Of a stretch of 64,000 nt of DNA, positions 28,111 through 38,646 are shown piece after piece. Position numbers and translations under genes: made by a program. Source of the DNA: Brevundimonas sp. MF30-B (GTDB lineage Bacteria; Pseudomonadota; Alphaproteobacteria; Caulobacterales; Caulobacteraceae); NCBI RefSeq assembly GCF_004683885.1, contig NZ_CP038440.1, forward strand, positions 344,001 to 408,000. Direction: 5' to 3'. How positions within the stretch are numbered: the first letter of the stretch is position 1; each line of letters starts with the position of its first letter. Under the pieces are notes generated by a model, which saw nothing but the letters and a program-made list of their open reading frames with translations, had not been told where the DNA came from and did no database searches.

Positions 28111-28518
28111 ATGAGAGGCGGACTGGGTTTCACAATCGGATCGATCGTGCTCGTGGCCATCGTGGCGGCGGTCGCCCTGGTGGGCTTCCCCACCTACAAC
28201 GTCTACGCCAAGCAGATGCAGGGCCGCGCCGCCTATGAGGAGGCGGTTCAAAACCGGCGCATCCGCGTCCTAGAAGCCCAGGCCGCTCTGGATTCCGCCA
28301 AGCTGACGGCCGCCGCCGAGATCGAGCGCGCCAAAGGCGCTAACGAGGCCAACCGCATCATGGCCCAGGCGCTGGGCGGGCCAGAGGCCTATCTGCGCTG
28401 GAGCTACATCAACATGCTCCAGGAGACGGCCGGAAAAGAAGGCCGCCAGACCATTTACATCCCCACCGAGGCGGGCATGCCCATCCTCGAGGCCGGCCAG
28501 CGCCCGACGATCCGCTGA
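28111..28518 (+). CDS. Short membrane protein resembling a stomatin/SPFH C-terminal tail
   Basis: 135 residues from ATG 28111, which has AAAGGGGGGCG upstream. There is one N-terminal membrane helix (GSIVLVAIVAAVALVGFPTY). A helical segment then resembles the C-terminal coiled part of SPFH proteins (HflK/HflC/prohibitin type): ARVLEAQAALDSAKLTAAAE-like, AKGANEANRIMAQALGGPEAY, and a final IYIPTEAGMPI. The whole SPFH domain is missing. It may be a natural short relative; I do not recognise a named family. Confidence 0.72.
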   Translation: MRGGLGFTIGSIVLVAIVAAVALVGFPTYNVYAKQMQGRAAYEEAVQNRRIRVLEAQAALDSAKLTAAAEIERAKGANEANRIMAQALGGPEAYLRWSYINMLQETAGKEGRQTIYIPTEAGMPILEAGQRPTIR

Positions 28519-28534
28519 TCCATCGGTGAGTTGC

Positions 28535-28562
28535 GGCCCGCGTCAGGTCGCCGTCGCGGGCC
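28535..28562. terminator. Hairpin between convergent genes
   Basis: 8-bp inverted repeat GGCCCGCG/CGCGGGCC with a 12-nt loop, between the end of the stomatin-tail-like gene and the end of the beta-lactamase-fold gene. It could stop transcription from either side; no U-tract. Confidence 0.4.
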
Positions 28563-28577
28563 TGCTGCTAAACCCGC

Positions 28578-30206
28578 TCAGCGGCGCGCCAGACGCAGGT
28601 CCTGATAGTCGTAGCTGAAGTCGATGTCGGGACTGACGCCCTTCATCGTGGCGCGCACCGGCCGGCCGCCTTCGATCTCGAAGGTGATGAAGGCGTCTTC
28701 CTCGCGCTTGTCGGGGAAGCGGGTGCGGAAGGTCTCGCCGTCGTAGGGCTCGAGCGGCCCCTTCAGCGCCGGCGTGCGGCTGAAGGCCAGCCACAGCCCT
28801 GCGCCGCGCCGCGACACGATGATGTCACCGTACCAGGGGTCCGACCACGTCCCGACATAGGCGTCCAGCGCCAGGGACGGCGCCGCGCCCGCGCGCTGGT
28901 TGGCGTCGATCTCGACCGCGGCGGCCAGGGATTTCTCGTTGCCCTCGGCCTCCAGCCGCTTGGAATCGGCGATCCAGTCGAAACCGGCCTTGCCCATGAC
29001 GATGTCGGCCACGCCTGAGCGAAGCGCGCGCAGCAGGAAGCTCTCCTCGGCGTTGGTGAAGATGGCGAATCCGGCCTTGCGGGCCGGGATCAGCACGGTG
29101 GCGGAGATGCCGCCCGGCGAGCCGCCGCCGTGCGTCACCATCCGCTCGCCCCGATAGTCCTGCACCTGCCAGCCCATGGCGTAGGTCGAGGCGATGGCGC
29201 GGCCGGGCAGCTCGGCGGTGGGGCCGGGCGACGAGCCGGCGATGATGTTGGGCCGCCACAGCTCCCGCGCCGCGGCCTGCGAAAACAGCCGCGTCCCATC
29301 CGGCAGTTCGCCCTCGGCCAGGCACACCGCGATCCACTTGGCCCAGTCGGTTGTCGTGGTGCAGAAGCCGCCGGCGGCCGCGGCCGAATCCCAGTTCCAG
29401 ATGTCGGCGATGCTCTCGGCCAGCACCGTCATCGGACCCTGATAGCGCAGCGGCGGCCCGACCCGTCCGTGCGGCAAGGCCGACTTCGCCGGATCGGCGC
29501 GTGTCATCAGCGGGACGGTTTCGGTCATGCCGACCCGATCCAGGATGCGGCTCTGGATAAAGTCCTCCCATGCCTGCCGCGAGACCTGTTCGATCACCGC
29601 GCCGGCGACCACGAACATCAGATTGCAATAGTGATAGCGCGCGCGGAAACCGTCCTCGATCGGCACCTGGGGCACGGCGGCCAGCACCTCGGCGCGCGTC
29701 CGGTCGCTGTTGGGCCAGAACAGCAGGTCGCCGGCGCCAAGGCCGAAGCCGGCGCGGTGGCTCAGCAGGTCGCGCACCGTGATCCGCTCGCCGATGACCG
29801 GATCCGACAGGGTGAAGCCGGGCAGATAGGTCCGCACCGGCTCGTCCCACTTCACCTTGCCCTCGTCGACCAAAATGGCCAGGGCCGCCGCGGTGACGTT
29901 CTTGGTGTTGGAGGCGATGGCGAACAGGGTGTGTTCGTCCGCGCGCTGAGCCTGACCCTGACGGCGGACGCCATAGCCGCGCGTCAGCACTGCCCGCCCG
30001 TCGCGCACGACGGCGACGCCCACCGCCGGCTGGTCGGGCCAGGCCGCCATGGCGCGCTTCACATAGGCGTCGATCTGCTCGGCCAGACCCGCGTCGTCAT
30101 TGGCCGGCGACGCCTGGCTCCAGGCTGGGCTGGCGGACAGGGCGACCAGGCCGCCGGAGGCGAACAGGGCGGAACGACGCGACAGGCTGGGCTGACGAAC
30201 GGACAT
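28578..30206 (-). CDS. Exported serine hydrolase, class C beta-lactamase/PBP4 fold
   Basis: 542 residues. The signal peptide carries a twin-arginine-like motif (SRRSALFASGG, residues 9-19), suggesting Tat export. The catalytic SxxK is S99-NT-K102 in AIASNTKNVTAAAL. The Tyr motif appears as YHYCNLMFV (YCN in place of YSN), and the third motif as THGGGSPGG. A C-terminal DUF3471-like beta domain begins near residue 440 (LDAYVGTWSDPWYGDIIVSR). These are usually D-peptidases or esterases; it should not be called a beta-lactamase resistance gene from this alone. Confidence 0.86.
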   Translation of the reverse strand: MSVRQPSLSRRSALFASGGLVALSASPAWSQASPANDDAGLAEQIDAYVKRAMAAWPDQPAVGVAVVRDGRAVLTRGYGVRRQGQAQRADEHTLFAIASNTKNVTAAALAILVDEGKVKWDEPVRTYLPGFTLSDPVIGERITVRDLLSHRAGFGLGAGDLLFWPNSDRTRAEVLAAVPQVPIEDGFRARYHYCNLMFVVAGAVIEQVSRQAWEDFIQSRILDRVGMTETVPLMTRADPAKSALPHGRVGPPLRYQGPMTVLAESIADIWNWDSAAAAGGFCTTTTDWAKWIAVCLAEGELPDGTRLFSQAAARELWRPNIIAGSSPGPTAELPGRAIASTYAMGWQVQDYRGERMVTHGGGSPGGISATVLIPARKAGFAIFTNAEESFLLRALRSGVADIVMGKAGFDWIADSKRLEAEGNEKSLAAAVEIDANQRAGAAPSLALDAYVGTWSDPWYGDIIVSRRGAGLWLAFSRTPALKGPLEPYDGETFRTRFPDKREEDAFITFEIEGGRPVRATMKGVSPDIDFSYDYQDLRLARR

Positions 30207-30431
30207 AAAACGGCTCCCGATTTACTCGGACGCTAGCGCCGCCGTGAACGCCGCGCCAGCCTGGACCAGACACCGCCAAAAAGCCCCCGCCCTCATCCTG
30301 CCTCGACCATGAAATTCCTGTAACCTTCTGAAAAGACGACGTTTCATGACCGCGATGTAACTAGGGACGCTGGACAACCCCTGATATCAGCAAAGGTGGA
30401 ACGGGCCGGACGAGCCCGCAGGGGCTGACCA

Positions 30432-32714
30432 ATGATCCGACTGAAGACCATCCTGCTCGCCGGCGCCATCGCCGCCGTGACGTCGCCCGCGCTGGCCCAG
30501 ACCGCCGCGCCGCAGAGCCAGCCTCAACCGCGTCCCGCGCCGACTCAGGGTCCGGCCAATCAGACCCAGCCCGCGCAGACGACGCCTCAGGAGCCTGCGG
30601 CCGAGGAAAAGGAAGAGACCGCGACCGTGGCCGACGTCGTCGTCAGCGCCCAGTCCGACGGCATTCGCACCTCGATCGATTCCGTCAGCTACAGCTTGGC
30701 CAACGACCTGCAGGCGACGACCGGCAGCCTGGCCGACGCCCTGCGCAACGTGCCGTCGGTGGACGTCGATCCCGAGGGCAACGTGTCCCTGCGCGGCGAT
30801 TCCAACGTCACCATCCTGGTCGACGGCCGCCCCTCGGGCATCCTGACCGGCGCCGGGCGAGGCCAGGCGCTGATCCAGCTGCCGGCGGACCAGTACGCCC
30901 GCATCGAGGTCATGACCAACCCATCGGCCGCCTATAGCCCCGAAGGCTCAGGCGGGGTCATCAACCTGATCACCAAGCCCACCGCGCCGCGCCCGGGCGT
31001 CCAGACCACCGGCTCGATCCGCGCCAACGTCGGTGATAACGGCCGCTGGAACGCCGGCGTCAGCGGTTCCTATCAGAAGGACCGCCTGACCCTGTCGGGC
31101 GACCTCAGCTACCGCGCCGATCCAAACAGCATCGGTTTCGTGCGGCTGCGCGAGCGCCTGGATCCGGTCACCGGCGCCGTGGTGTCGACCAGCACCAACA
31201 CCCAGGGCGTGGAGATGGAGCAGAACGGCGGTTTTGGCCGCTTCACCGCCGAATACCGCCTGACCGACAAGACCCAGCTGACCGGCGAGCTTCGCGGCGT
31301 GGCCTTCTCGGGCGACGGCGACGTCACCGGCCTGTTCGAGACGCGCGACGCCTCGGGCGCCTTGACCAGCGCCTATCGCCGCGACGGCTCGATGAACTTC
31401 GACTTCGTCAACTGGGGCGCCACCGCCCGCCTGCTGCACCGCTTCGACACGTCTGGCCACGAGTGGTCCAACGAGCTTCGCTACGACAGCAACTCCAACG
31501 AAAGCGCGGGCCGCACGCTGAACCGCTTTCTGACACCGACCGCGCCGGACCTGTTCGAGCGCACCGATCAGGCGCTGGATCAGGTCACGCTGGGCTTCAC
31601 CAGCGCCTATGTGCGCCCCATGGAGGACGGCGGGCGCCTGCGCGCCGGCTATGAGCTGAACCAGCAGCGCCCCGATCAGGACGTGACCCTGTCGCGCGGT
31701 CCGTCCGAGGGCGGCCTCGTGGTCGTGCCGGGGTTCAGCAACCGGTTCGAAGGTCGCCAGACTGTCCACGCCCTGTACGGCACCTATGAGCGACCGCTCA
31801 GCGAGAAGTTGTCGGCCCAGGCCGGCCTGCGCCTGGAGCAGGCGGACATAAAGATCGACGACGTCACCGGCGGCGCCTCGGCGACCCAGGACTATTTCCG
31901 CGCCTATCCGACGGCGCACCTGCAGTATCAGCTGTCGGACAGCCAGACCCTGCGCGCCAGCTATTCGCGCCGCATCCAGCGGCCCCAGCTGGGCCAGCTG
32001 AATCCTTTCGTTGTCTATGCCGATCCGCTGAACCTGCGCTCGGGCAACCCGGACCTGGAGCCGCAGGAGACGGACGCCTTCGAGGCCATGTGGCAGATGC
32101 GGTCGGGCCAGACCTTCTATCAGGCCACCGCCTATCTGAGAGACACCGACAAGGCCTTCACCGAGGTGGCGACCGATGTGGGCGGCGGCGTGCTGCTGAC
32201 CCGGCCCGAGAACCTGGGCTCGCGCCGCGACATCGGCCTTGAGGTGACCGCCAACGGCCGCCTGCATCCCACGCTTCGCTACAACGCCTCGGTCAACGTC
32301 TTCCGCCAGGAAATCGACGCGGCCGGCATCCCCGGCGGCGTCGACCGCCAGGCGACGCTGGCCAGCGGCCGGGTCAGCCTGTCGTGGCAGCCGACGCCCG
32401 AGGACTTCTTCCAGCTGACGGGCTTCTGGCAGGGCGAGACACTGCTGGCCCAGGGCACGCGCGAGGCGGGCGGCATGGTCAACCTCGGCTACCGCCGCAA
32501 GCTGACCGACAAGCTGTCGCTGAACGTCACGGGCCGCGACATCCTAAACACCTTCAACAACGACACGGTCTACGAGACGCCGCTGTTCCGCGACAGGTTC
32601 GAGCAGGACATCAAGCTGCGAGCCTTCTACATCGGCCTGACCTACAACTTCGGCTCCAGCCCGCGCCGCCAGCCCGAGCAGTTCGACTTCTCGACCGGTC
32701 CGACCGGGGGCTAA
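30432..32714 (+). CDS. TonB-dependent outer-membrane receptor
   Basis: 760 residues. A signal peptide (cleaved after SPALAQ) is followed by a Gln/Pro-rich linker to residue ~60. The plug domain lies at about residues 70-180 (TTGSLADALRNVPSVDVDPE, VSLRGDSNVTILVDGRP, IEVMTNPSAAYSPEGSGGVI). The barrel then reaches the C-terminus and ends in FYIGLTYNFGSSP-like strands with a terminal tail. The barrel resembles the outer-membrane beta-barrel class lacking a carboxypeptidase-type N-domain. The substrate cannot be told. It is divergent from the serine hydrolase, with 225 bp between. Confidence 0.88.
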   Translation: MIRLKTILLAGAIAAVTSPALAQTAAPQSQPQPRPAPTQGPANQTQPAQTTPQEPAAEEKEETATVADVVVSAQSDGIRTSIDSVSYSLANDLQATTGSLADALRNVPSVDVDPEGNVSLRGDSNVTILVDGRPSGILTGAGRGQALIQLPADQYARIEVMTNPSAAYSPEGSGGVINLITKPTAPRPGVQTTGSIRANVGDNGRWNAGVSGSYQKDRLTLSGDLSYRADPNSIGFVRLRERLDPVTGAVVSTSTNTQGVEMEQNGGFGRFTAEYRLTDKTQLTGELRGVAFSGDGDVTGLFETRDASGALTSAYRRDGSMNFDFVNWGATARLLHRFDTSGHEWSNELRYDSNSNESAGRTLNRFLTPTAPDLFERTDQALDQVTLGFTSAYVRPMEDGGRLRAGYELNQQRPDQDVTLSRGPSEGGLVVVPGFSNRFEGRQTVHALYGTYERPLSEKLSAQAGLRLEQADIKIDDVTGGASATQDYFRAYPTAHLQYQLSDSQTLRASYSRRIQRPQLGQLNPFVVYADPLNLRSGNPDLEPQETDAFEAMWQMRSGQTFYQATAYLRDTDKAFTEVATDVGGGVLLTRPENLGSRRDIGLEVTANGRLHPTLRYNASVNVFRQEIDAAGIPGGVDRQATLASGRVSLSWQPTPEDFFQLTGFWQGETLLAQGTREAGGMVNLGYRRKLTDKLSLNVTGRDILNTFNNDTVYETPLFRDRFEQDIKLRAFYIGLTYNFGSSPRRQPEQFDFSTGPTGG

Positions 32715-34618
32715 GCCAGACGCCAGACGGCCAACTGCTCCAGCACGTCGGCCGTCAGCTGGGCGCGGGTGAAGCCGGTCACGTCGCGTGGCCGGCCGCC
32801 GTCGCCCGTCTGGGCCGTCAGCCGCCATTCGATGGCGCGGCGCCCTTCGGAGGCGTTCAGCGGCGTGGCGGCCGGCAGAGGCCGCGAGCGCGGCCCCAGG
32901 CGGTACAGAAAGTCGCGGCCCGCGCCGCTTTCGACCACCAGCCAAACCGCGTCGCCCTCCATCTCGACCTTGGCGCCCTCCAGGCCCTCGGCGCCCAGGG
33001 CGTCGCGCACCTCGACCAGGGCCGGTGCGCCGTTGCGCTCGATCTGGCGCGCGATCTCGGCCCGGCTGGCGGGTTGGAACAGCCGCTTCAGCTGCTCGCC
33101 CAGCGGCGGACTTTCGGTCTCGATGGCCCGCCCGCTGAGGTCGGCGTTCATCTGTCGGATCAGCCCGGCCGCCAGCAGGATCATGATGATGCAGAACGGC
33201 AGGGCCGCCACCAGCGTCGCCGCCTGCAACGCCCCCAGGCCACCCGCCAGCAGCAGGGCCGAGGCAGCCAGGCCCTGGAACAGGCACCAGTAGATGCGCT
33301 GCCAGCGCGGCGTGTCCTCGGCGCCGCCTGAGGCCAGGGTGTCGATCACCAGCGAGCCGGAGTCCGCCGAGGTGACGAAGAAGACCGCCACCAGGGCCAC
33401 CGCCAGGGCCGAGGTGAAGCCCGCCGCCGGCAGATACTCCAGGAAGCGGAAGATGGCTGTCGACAGGTCGATCTCCACCGCGCGCCCGATGGCCCCGGCC
33501 GCCCCGCCCATGTCCAGAGCTATGGCCGTGTTCCCGAACACCGTCATCCACAGGAAGGTGAACGCCGTGGGCACCAGCAGCACTCCGGCGATGAACTCGC
33601 GCACCGTCCGGCCGCGCGAAATGCGGGCGATGAACATGCCCACGAAAGGCGACCACGCGATCCACCAGGCCCAGTAGAACAGCGTCCAGTCCGCCATCCA
33701 CGCCCGCGGCTCATAGGCGTACAGGGTGAAGGTGCGCACGAAGAAGTGGTCCAGATACAGGCCGAAGTTCTGCACCAGGGCCTTCATCAAAAAGCCCGTC
33801 GGGCCCGTGACCAGCACGAAGATCATCAGGCCAACAGCCAGGGCCAGGTTCAGCTCGGACAGCCGGCGCACGCCCTTGTCGACGCCGGACAGGACCGACA
33901 TCGTCGCCACGCCCATGATGACGGCGATCATCACGACCTGGGTCGCCGGATCGATCGGCAGGCCGATCAGCTCGGCCAGGCCGGCGTTCATCTGGGCCAC
34001 GCCCAGACCCAGCGAGGTGGCGATGCCGAACAGGGTGCCGCAGATGGCGAAGATGTCGACCGCATCGCCGATCGGCCCGTTGATGCGCCTGCCCAACAGG
34101 GGGAAGAGGCCCGACCGCAGCGTCAGCGGCAGACCCTTGCGGTGCGCGAAATAGGCCAGGCTCAGCCCCACCACCGCATAGATGGCCCAGGCGTGCACGC
34201 CCCAGTGGGTGAAGGTGATGACCATGGCCTCGCGCGCGGCGGCGAAGGAGCCAGGCTCAACCTCGGGCGGCGCGATATAGTGCTGGATCGGCTCGGCGAC
34301 GGCGAAATACATCAGGCCGATGCCCATGCCCGCCGCGAACAGCATCGCCAGCCACGAGATGTAGGGGAAGTCCGGCTCGGCGTCGTCGGCGCCCAGCTTC
34401 AGCTTGCCCGTCGGGCCCAGCGCCAGATAGGCGACCACGCCCAGGAAGCCCGCCACGGCGGCGACGTAGAACCAGCCGAAGGTGTCGATGACCCACGACT
34501 GGGCCAGCTTGAAGGCGTAGTCCGACCAGCTCGGCGCCACGAACGCCAGGAGCAGCAGCCCGCCGGCGATTCCGCTCGCGCCCCAGAAGACACGCGGGTT
34601 CATCTTGGTCTTGAGCAT
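32711..34618 (-). CDS. BCCT family betaine/choline transporter
   Basis: 635 residues with twelve predicted helices. Family signatures are present: AAGMGIGLMYFAVAEPIQHY, FTHWGVHAWAIYAVVGLSLA, WTLFYWAWWIAWSPFVGMFI ARISRGRTVREF and TSADSGSLVIDTLASGG. A cytoplasmic C-terminal domain of about 130 residues follows the last helix, as in BetT-type choline carriers. The SRGRTVREF loop matches the sodium/proton-coupled type; choline or glycine betaine as substrate is inferred. ATG 34618 is chosen. It overlaps the TonB receptor stop by 4 bp, convergent. Confidence 0.88.
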   Translation of the reverse strand: MLKTKMNPRVFWGASGIAGGLLLLAFVAPSWSDYAFKLAQSWVIDTFGWFYVAAVAGFLGVVAYLALGPTGKLKLGADDAEPDFPYISWLAMLFAAGMGIGLMYFAVAEPIQHYIAPPEVEPGSFAAAREAMVITFTHWGVHAWAIYAVVGLSLAYFAHRKGLPLTLRSGLFPLLGRRINGPIGDAVDIFAICGTLFGIATSLGLGVAQMNAGLAELIGLPIDPATQVVMIAVIMGVATMSVLSGVDKGVRRLSELNLALAVGLMIFVLVTGPTGFLMKALVQNFGLYLDHFFVRTFTLYAYEPRAWMADWTLFYWAWWIAWSPFVGMFIARISRGRTVREFIAGVLLVPTAFTFLWMTVFGNTAIALDMGGAAGAIGRAVEIDLSTAIFRFLEYLPAAGFTSALAVALVAVFFVTSADSGSLVIDTLASGGAEDTPRWQRIYWCLFQGLAASALLLAGGLGALQAATLVAALPFCIIMILLAAGLIRQMNADLSGRAIETESPPLGEQLKRLFQPASRAEIARQIERNGAPALVEVRDALGAEGLEGAKVEMEGDAVWLVVESGAGRDFLYRLGPRSRPLPAATPLNASEGRRAIEWRLTAQTGDGGRPRDVTGFTRAQLTADVLEQLAVWRLA

Positions 34619-34759
34619 CGGGGGCAAGCGCGCCTTTCCAGTCAAGGTTCCGAAGCCTAGCCCCTTGCGTGGCTCTCGGGCCACACCCACGTCGGTTCAG
34701 CGGTTGGCGTCGCCCGAACCGGGGCGCCGAACCGGGTCCGCTTTTCGAAGGGATGCGCC

Positions 34760-37360
<2,601 letters not shown>

Positions 37361-37362
37361 CA

Positions 37363-37391
37363 GAAGGCCGCGAACCAGGTTCGCGGCCTTC
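37363..37391. terminator. Terminator after clpB
   Basis: 12-bp perfect inverted repeat (37363-37374 and 37380-37391, 5-nt loop) beginning 3 bp after the clpB stop. It may also end the opposite-strand small-protein cassette, whose last gene stops 13 bp away. Confidence 0.75.
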
Positions 37392-37403
37392 ACTGCCCAA
37401 TCC

Positions 37404-37607
37404 TCAAGAGGTATGGCAGGCATTGCTGCAATAATAGCAGCCGTTCGAGCGCCAATAGATCGTTTTGGCTTTTGTCACTGCAGGACGACAGGAATCATAC
37501 TCGCCCAAGAAGGTGCGGTTGTGCTCCGCCGGTCCGTGGGTGCAGTTGTAGGTATGCACTTCGTGGTCGCCGTTAGGCTGAGCATTCTGATTGACGTAGT
37601 AGCGCAT
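37404..37607 (-). CDS. Small Cys-rich protein C of a three-gene cassette
   Basis: 67 residues from ATG 37607, with GGAG 8 nt before it. It opens MRYYVNQNAQPNGDHEVHTY; four further cysteines lie in the second half, including YYCSNAC near the end. I count C26, C44, C60 and C64, plus three histidines near the N-terminal half (HEVH) and a final HTS. The Cys/His spacing suggests a small metal-binding or disulfide-stabilised domain. I do not recognise a named family; small proteins of this look occur as unnamed hypotheticals. No signal peptide or membrane helix. Confidence 0.75.
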   Translation of the reverse strand: MRYYVNQNAQPNGDHEVHTYNCTHGPAEHNRTFLGEYDSCRPAVTKAKTIYWRSNGCYYCSNACHTS

Positions 37608-37642
37608 TGCTTTCTCCAAAGCCGTTCTTAGTCATCGCAGAT

Positions 37643-37672
37643 GACGGGCGGCAGCGCGCGCCGCCGCCCGTC
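37643..37672 (-). other. Strong intergenic hairpin between cassette genes B and C
   Basis: Perfect 10-bp inverted repeat GACGGGCGGC/GCCGCCCGTC (37643-37652 and 37663-37672) with a 10-nt loop. It lies between the stop of gene B and the ATG of gene C. It has no U-tract on the minus strand, so it could be an mRNA stabiliser or a partial attenuator. Confidence 0.6.
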
Positions 37673-37678
37673 TTTCGA

Positions 37679-37813
37679 TCATCGCTGAGCAGTTGCCCAC
37701 GGTCGCGAAGGTCGATCAGGATAGGTCGGCCTCAGCGGCGGCTGCGGATATGACGGCCTGTTCGGAAGCGATGGCCGTTGCGGCGAGGTCGGACGTTGCG
37801 GGAAAATCGACAT
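37679..37813 (-). CDS. Proline-rich 44-residue protein B of the cassette
   Basis: A tiny gene below usual length cut-offs. It reads MSIFPQRPTSPQRPSLPNRP and then SYPQPPLRPTYPDRP, with repeated P-x-R-P units and about one third proline. ATG 37813 is preceded by GGGGG 6 nt upstream, and it begins 12 bp after the stop of gene A, so co-translation is likely. It is probably disordered. Function unknown. The moderate confidence reflects its length; the good ribosome-binding site and tight spacing support it. Confidence 0.6.
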   Translation of the reverse strand: MSIFPQRPTSPQRPSLPNRPSYPQPPLRPTYPDRPSRPWATAQR

Positions 37814-37825
37814 ACCGGCCCCCAA

Positions 37826-38005
37826 TCAGCGGTTGCTGTTTGGGGTGCGATGGGTCGGCTTCCACGTCGATCCAGGCGTCGTGGTTGGCGGTAGGCGATG
37901 GTTGTCCGGCACTGTCGTGAAATTGGGCCGGGCACCGCCACGCGGGCCTACTTCTTGGAAGATGCCGCCGTTACGGCCGACATTGGATCCAGGTTTTTTA
38001 GTCAT
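37826..38005 (-). CDS. Small protein A of the cassette, Gly/Pro-rich
   Basis: 59 residues, first of three minus-strand genes: MTKKPGSNVGRNGGIFQEVG, then PRGGARPNFTTVPDNHRLPP and a final TTTPGSTWKPTHRTPNSNR. It has GGAG 7 nt before ATG 38005. The protein looks like a short extended beta/loop polypeptide; the GGIFQEVGPRG segment recalls small YjzC-like proteins, but I cannot be sure. Cytoplasmic by lack of a signal. It was read by hand, as it falls under the usual length limit. Confidence 0.72.
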   Translation of the reverse strand: MTKKPGSNVGRNGGIFQEVGPRGGARPNFTTVPDNHRLPPTTTPGSTWKPTHRTPNSNR

Positions 38006-38646
38006 CGTTGATCTCCGTGGAATCTCTCGGATTCACAGGTTTTCGATGACGCTGTGGACAATCGGTGTTGCCGTGGTAGGCACGGCGTGCGCACTGATTC
38101 GCACAGCGTCGGTAGGCGCTACGGAGAGGGGCAACGGGTACTCGGCGTGAGAACTTTGTTCCCCGCGTTCCTCTCCACCTTCCTTTGAACCTCGCCGCAT
38201 CACGCAGGCTGGTCCAAGGACATTTTGCTGAAAACTTCTGTTGCATCCTCCCTTGGGAATCGCCGACCTTTTTGCGGCAGCGTAACCGTATTCACCCTTT
38301 AGCACTTTCGTCTATGAGTGCCATTAACTTTTCCACAAGATATGGCGCCACCCCCCAAATATAGGGTTTTTTCGAGCAGCAACGCACATCAGGTTGGGGC
38401 TTTTTGTCGTCAGCGGCACCGAGTTGGAAGTCGGCAGATCAGAAAGGGACGCCTGATTTGTGGCACCAAGTGCCCGCAGACTCTCGCCTCCCCCCGATGT
38501 AAGACAGTGGCCCCAAAATGAACGACAGCGGGCGAAGTCAGCGTGACCGTGGCGGGACGCGAGCTATCAAACGCCCTCTCTCTCGGCCGGCGGAGAGCTT
38601 TACCGTCGCGCGCTCAAACCCTCTCCCACTGGGAGATGGTGAGTAC
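38006..38646. other. Gene-poor, A/T-richer intergenic patch
   Basis: 641 bp without a supportable gene. Positions 38221-38340 contain 55 G or C in 120 (46 percent by hand count), well below neighbouring genes. It must hold the promoter for the three-gene cassette on the minus strand; I see no clear -35/-10 pair. A 5-bp inverted repeat GAATC/GATTC (38020-38034) sits about 15 bp upstream of gene A. Open frames here have odd, basic composition and no good ribosome-binding site. Confidence 0.55.
38622..38636. repeat. Dispersed TCTCCC-act-GGGAGA palindrome
   Basis: 6-bp stem copy at the right edge of the A/T-rich patch, just downstream of the YciI-like gene's stop. Same motif as at 13386 and 39151. 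Confidence 0.5.

Noticed and set aside
34664..34691. Possible sigma-32 promoter before clpB (CTTGCG then CACCCACG, about 14 bp apart)
   Set aside because: The -10 part matches the heat-shock consensus poorly. Heat-shock control is expected for clpB, but this site alone does not show it.
38046..38150. 34-residue hydrophobic peptide on the plus strand (MTLWTIGVAVVGTACALIRT)
   Set aside because: Looks like a membrane peptide toxin by composition only; no ribosome-binding site and lies antisense to the cassette leader. Not enough to call.
37998..38305. Two overlapping minus-strand frames (82 and 90 codons) upstream of cassette gene A
   Set aside because: Basic or low-information sequence; one has a Shine-Dalgarno touching the start codon and the other begins at a GTG without a site. 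They could be a leader, but I have no support for coding.
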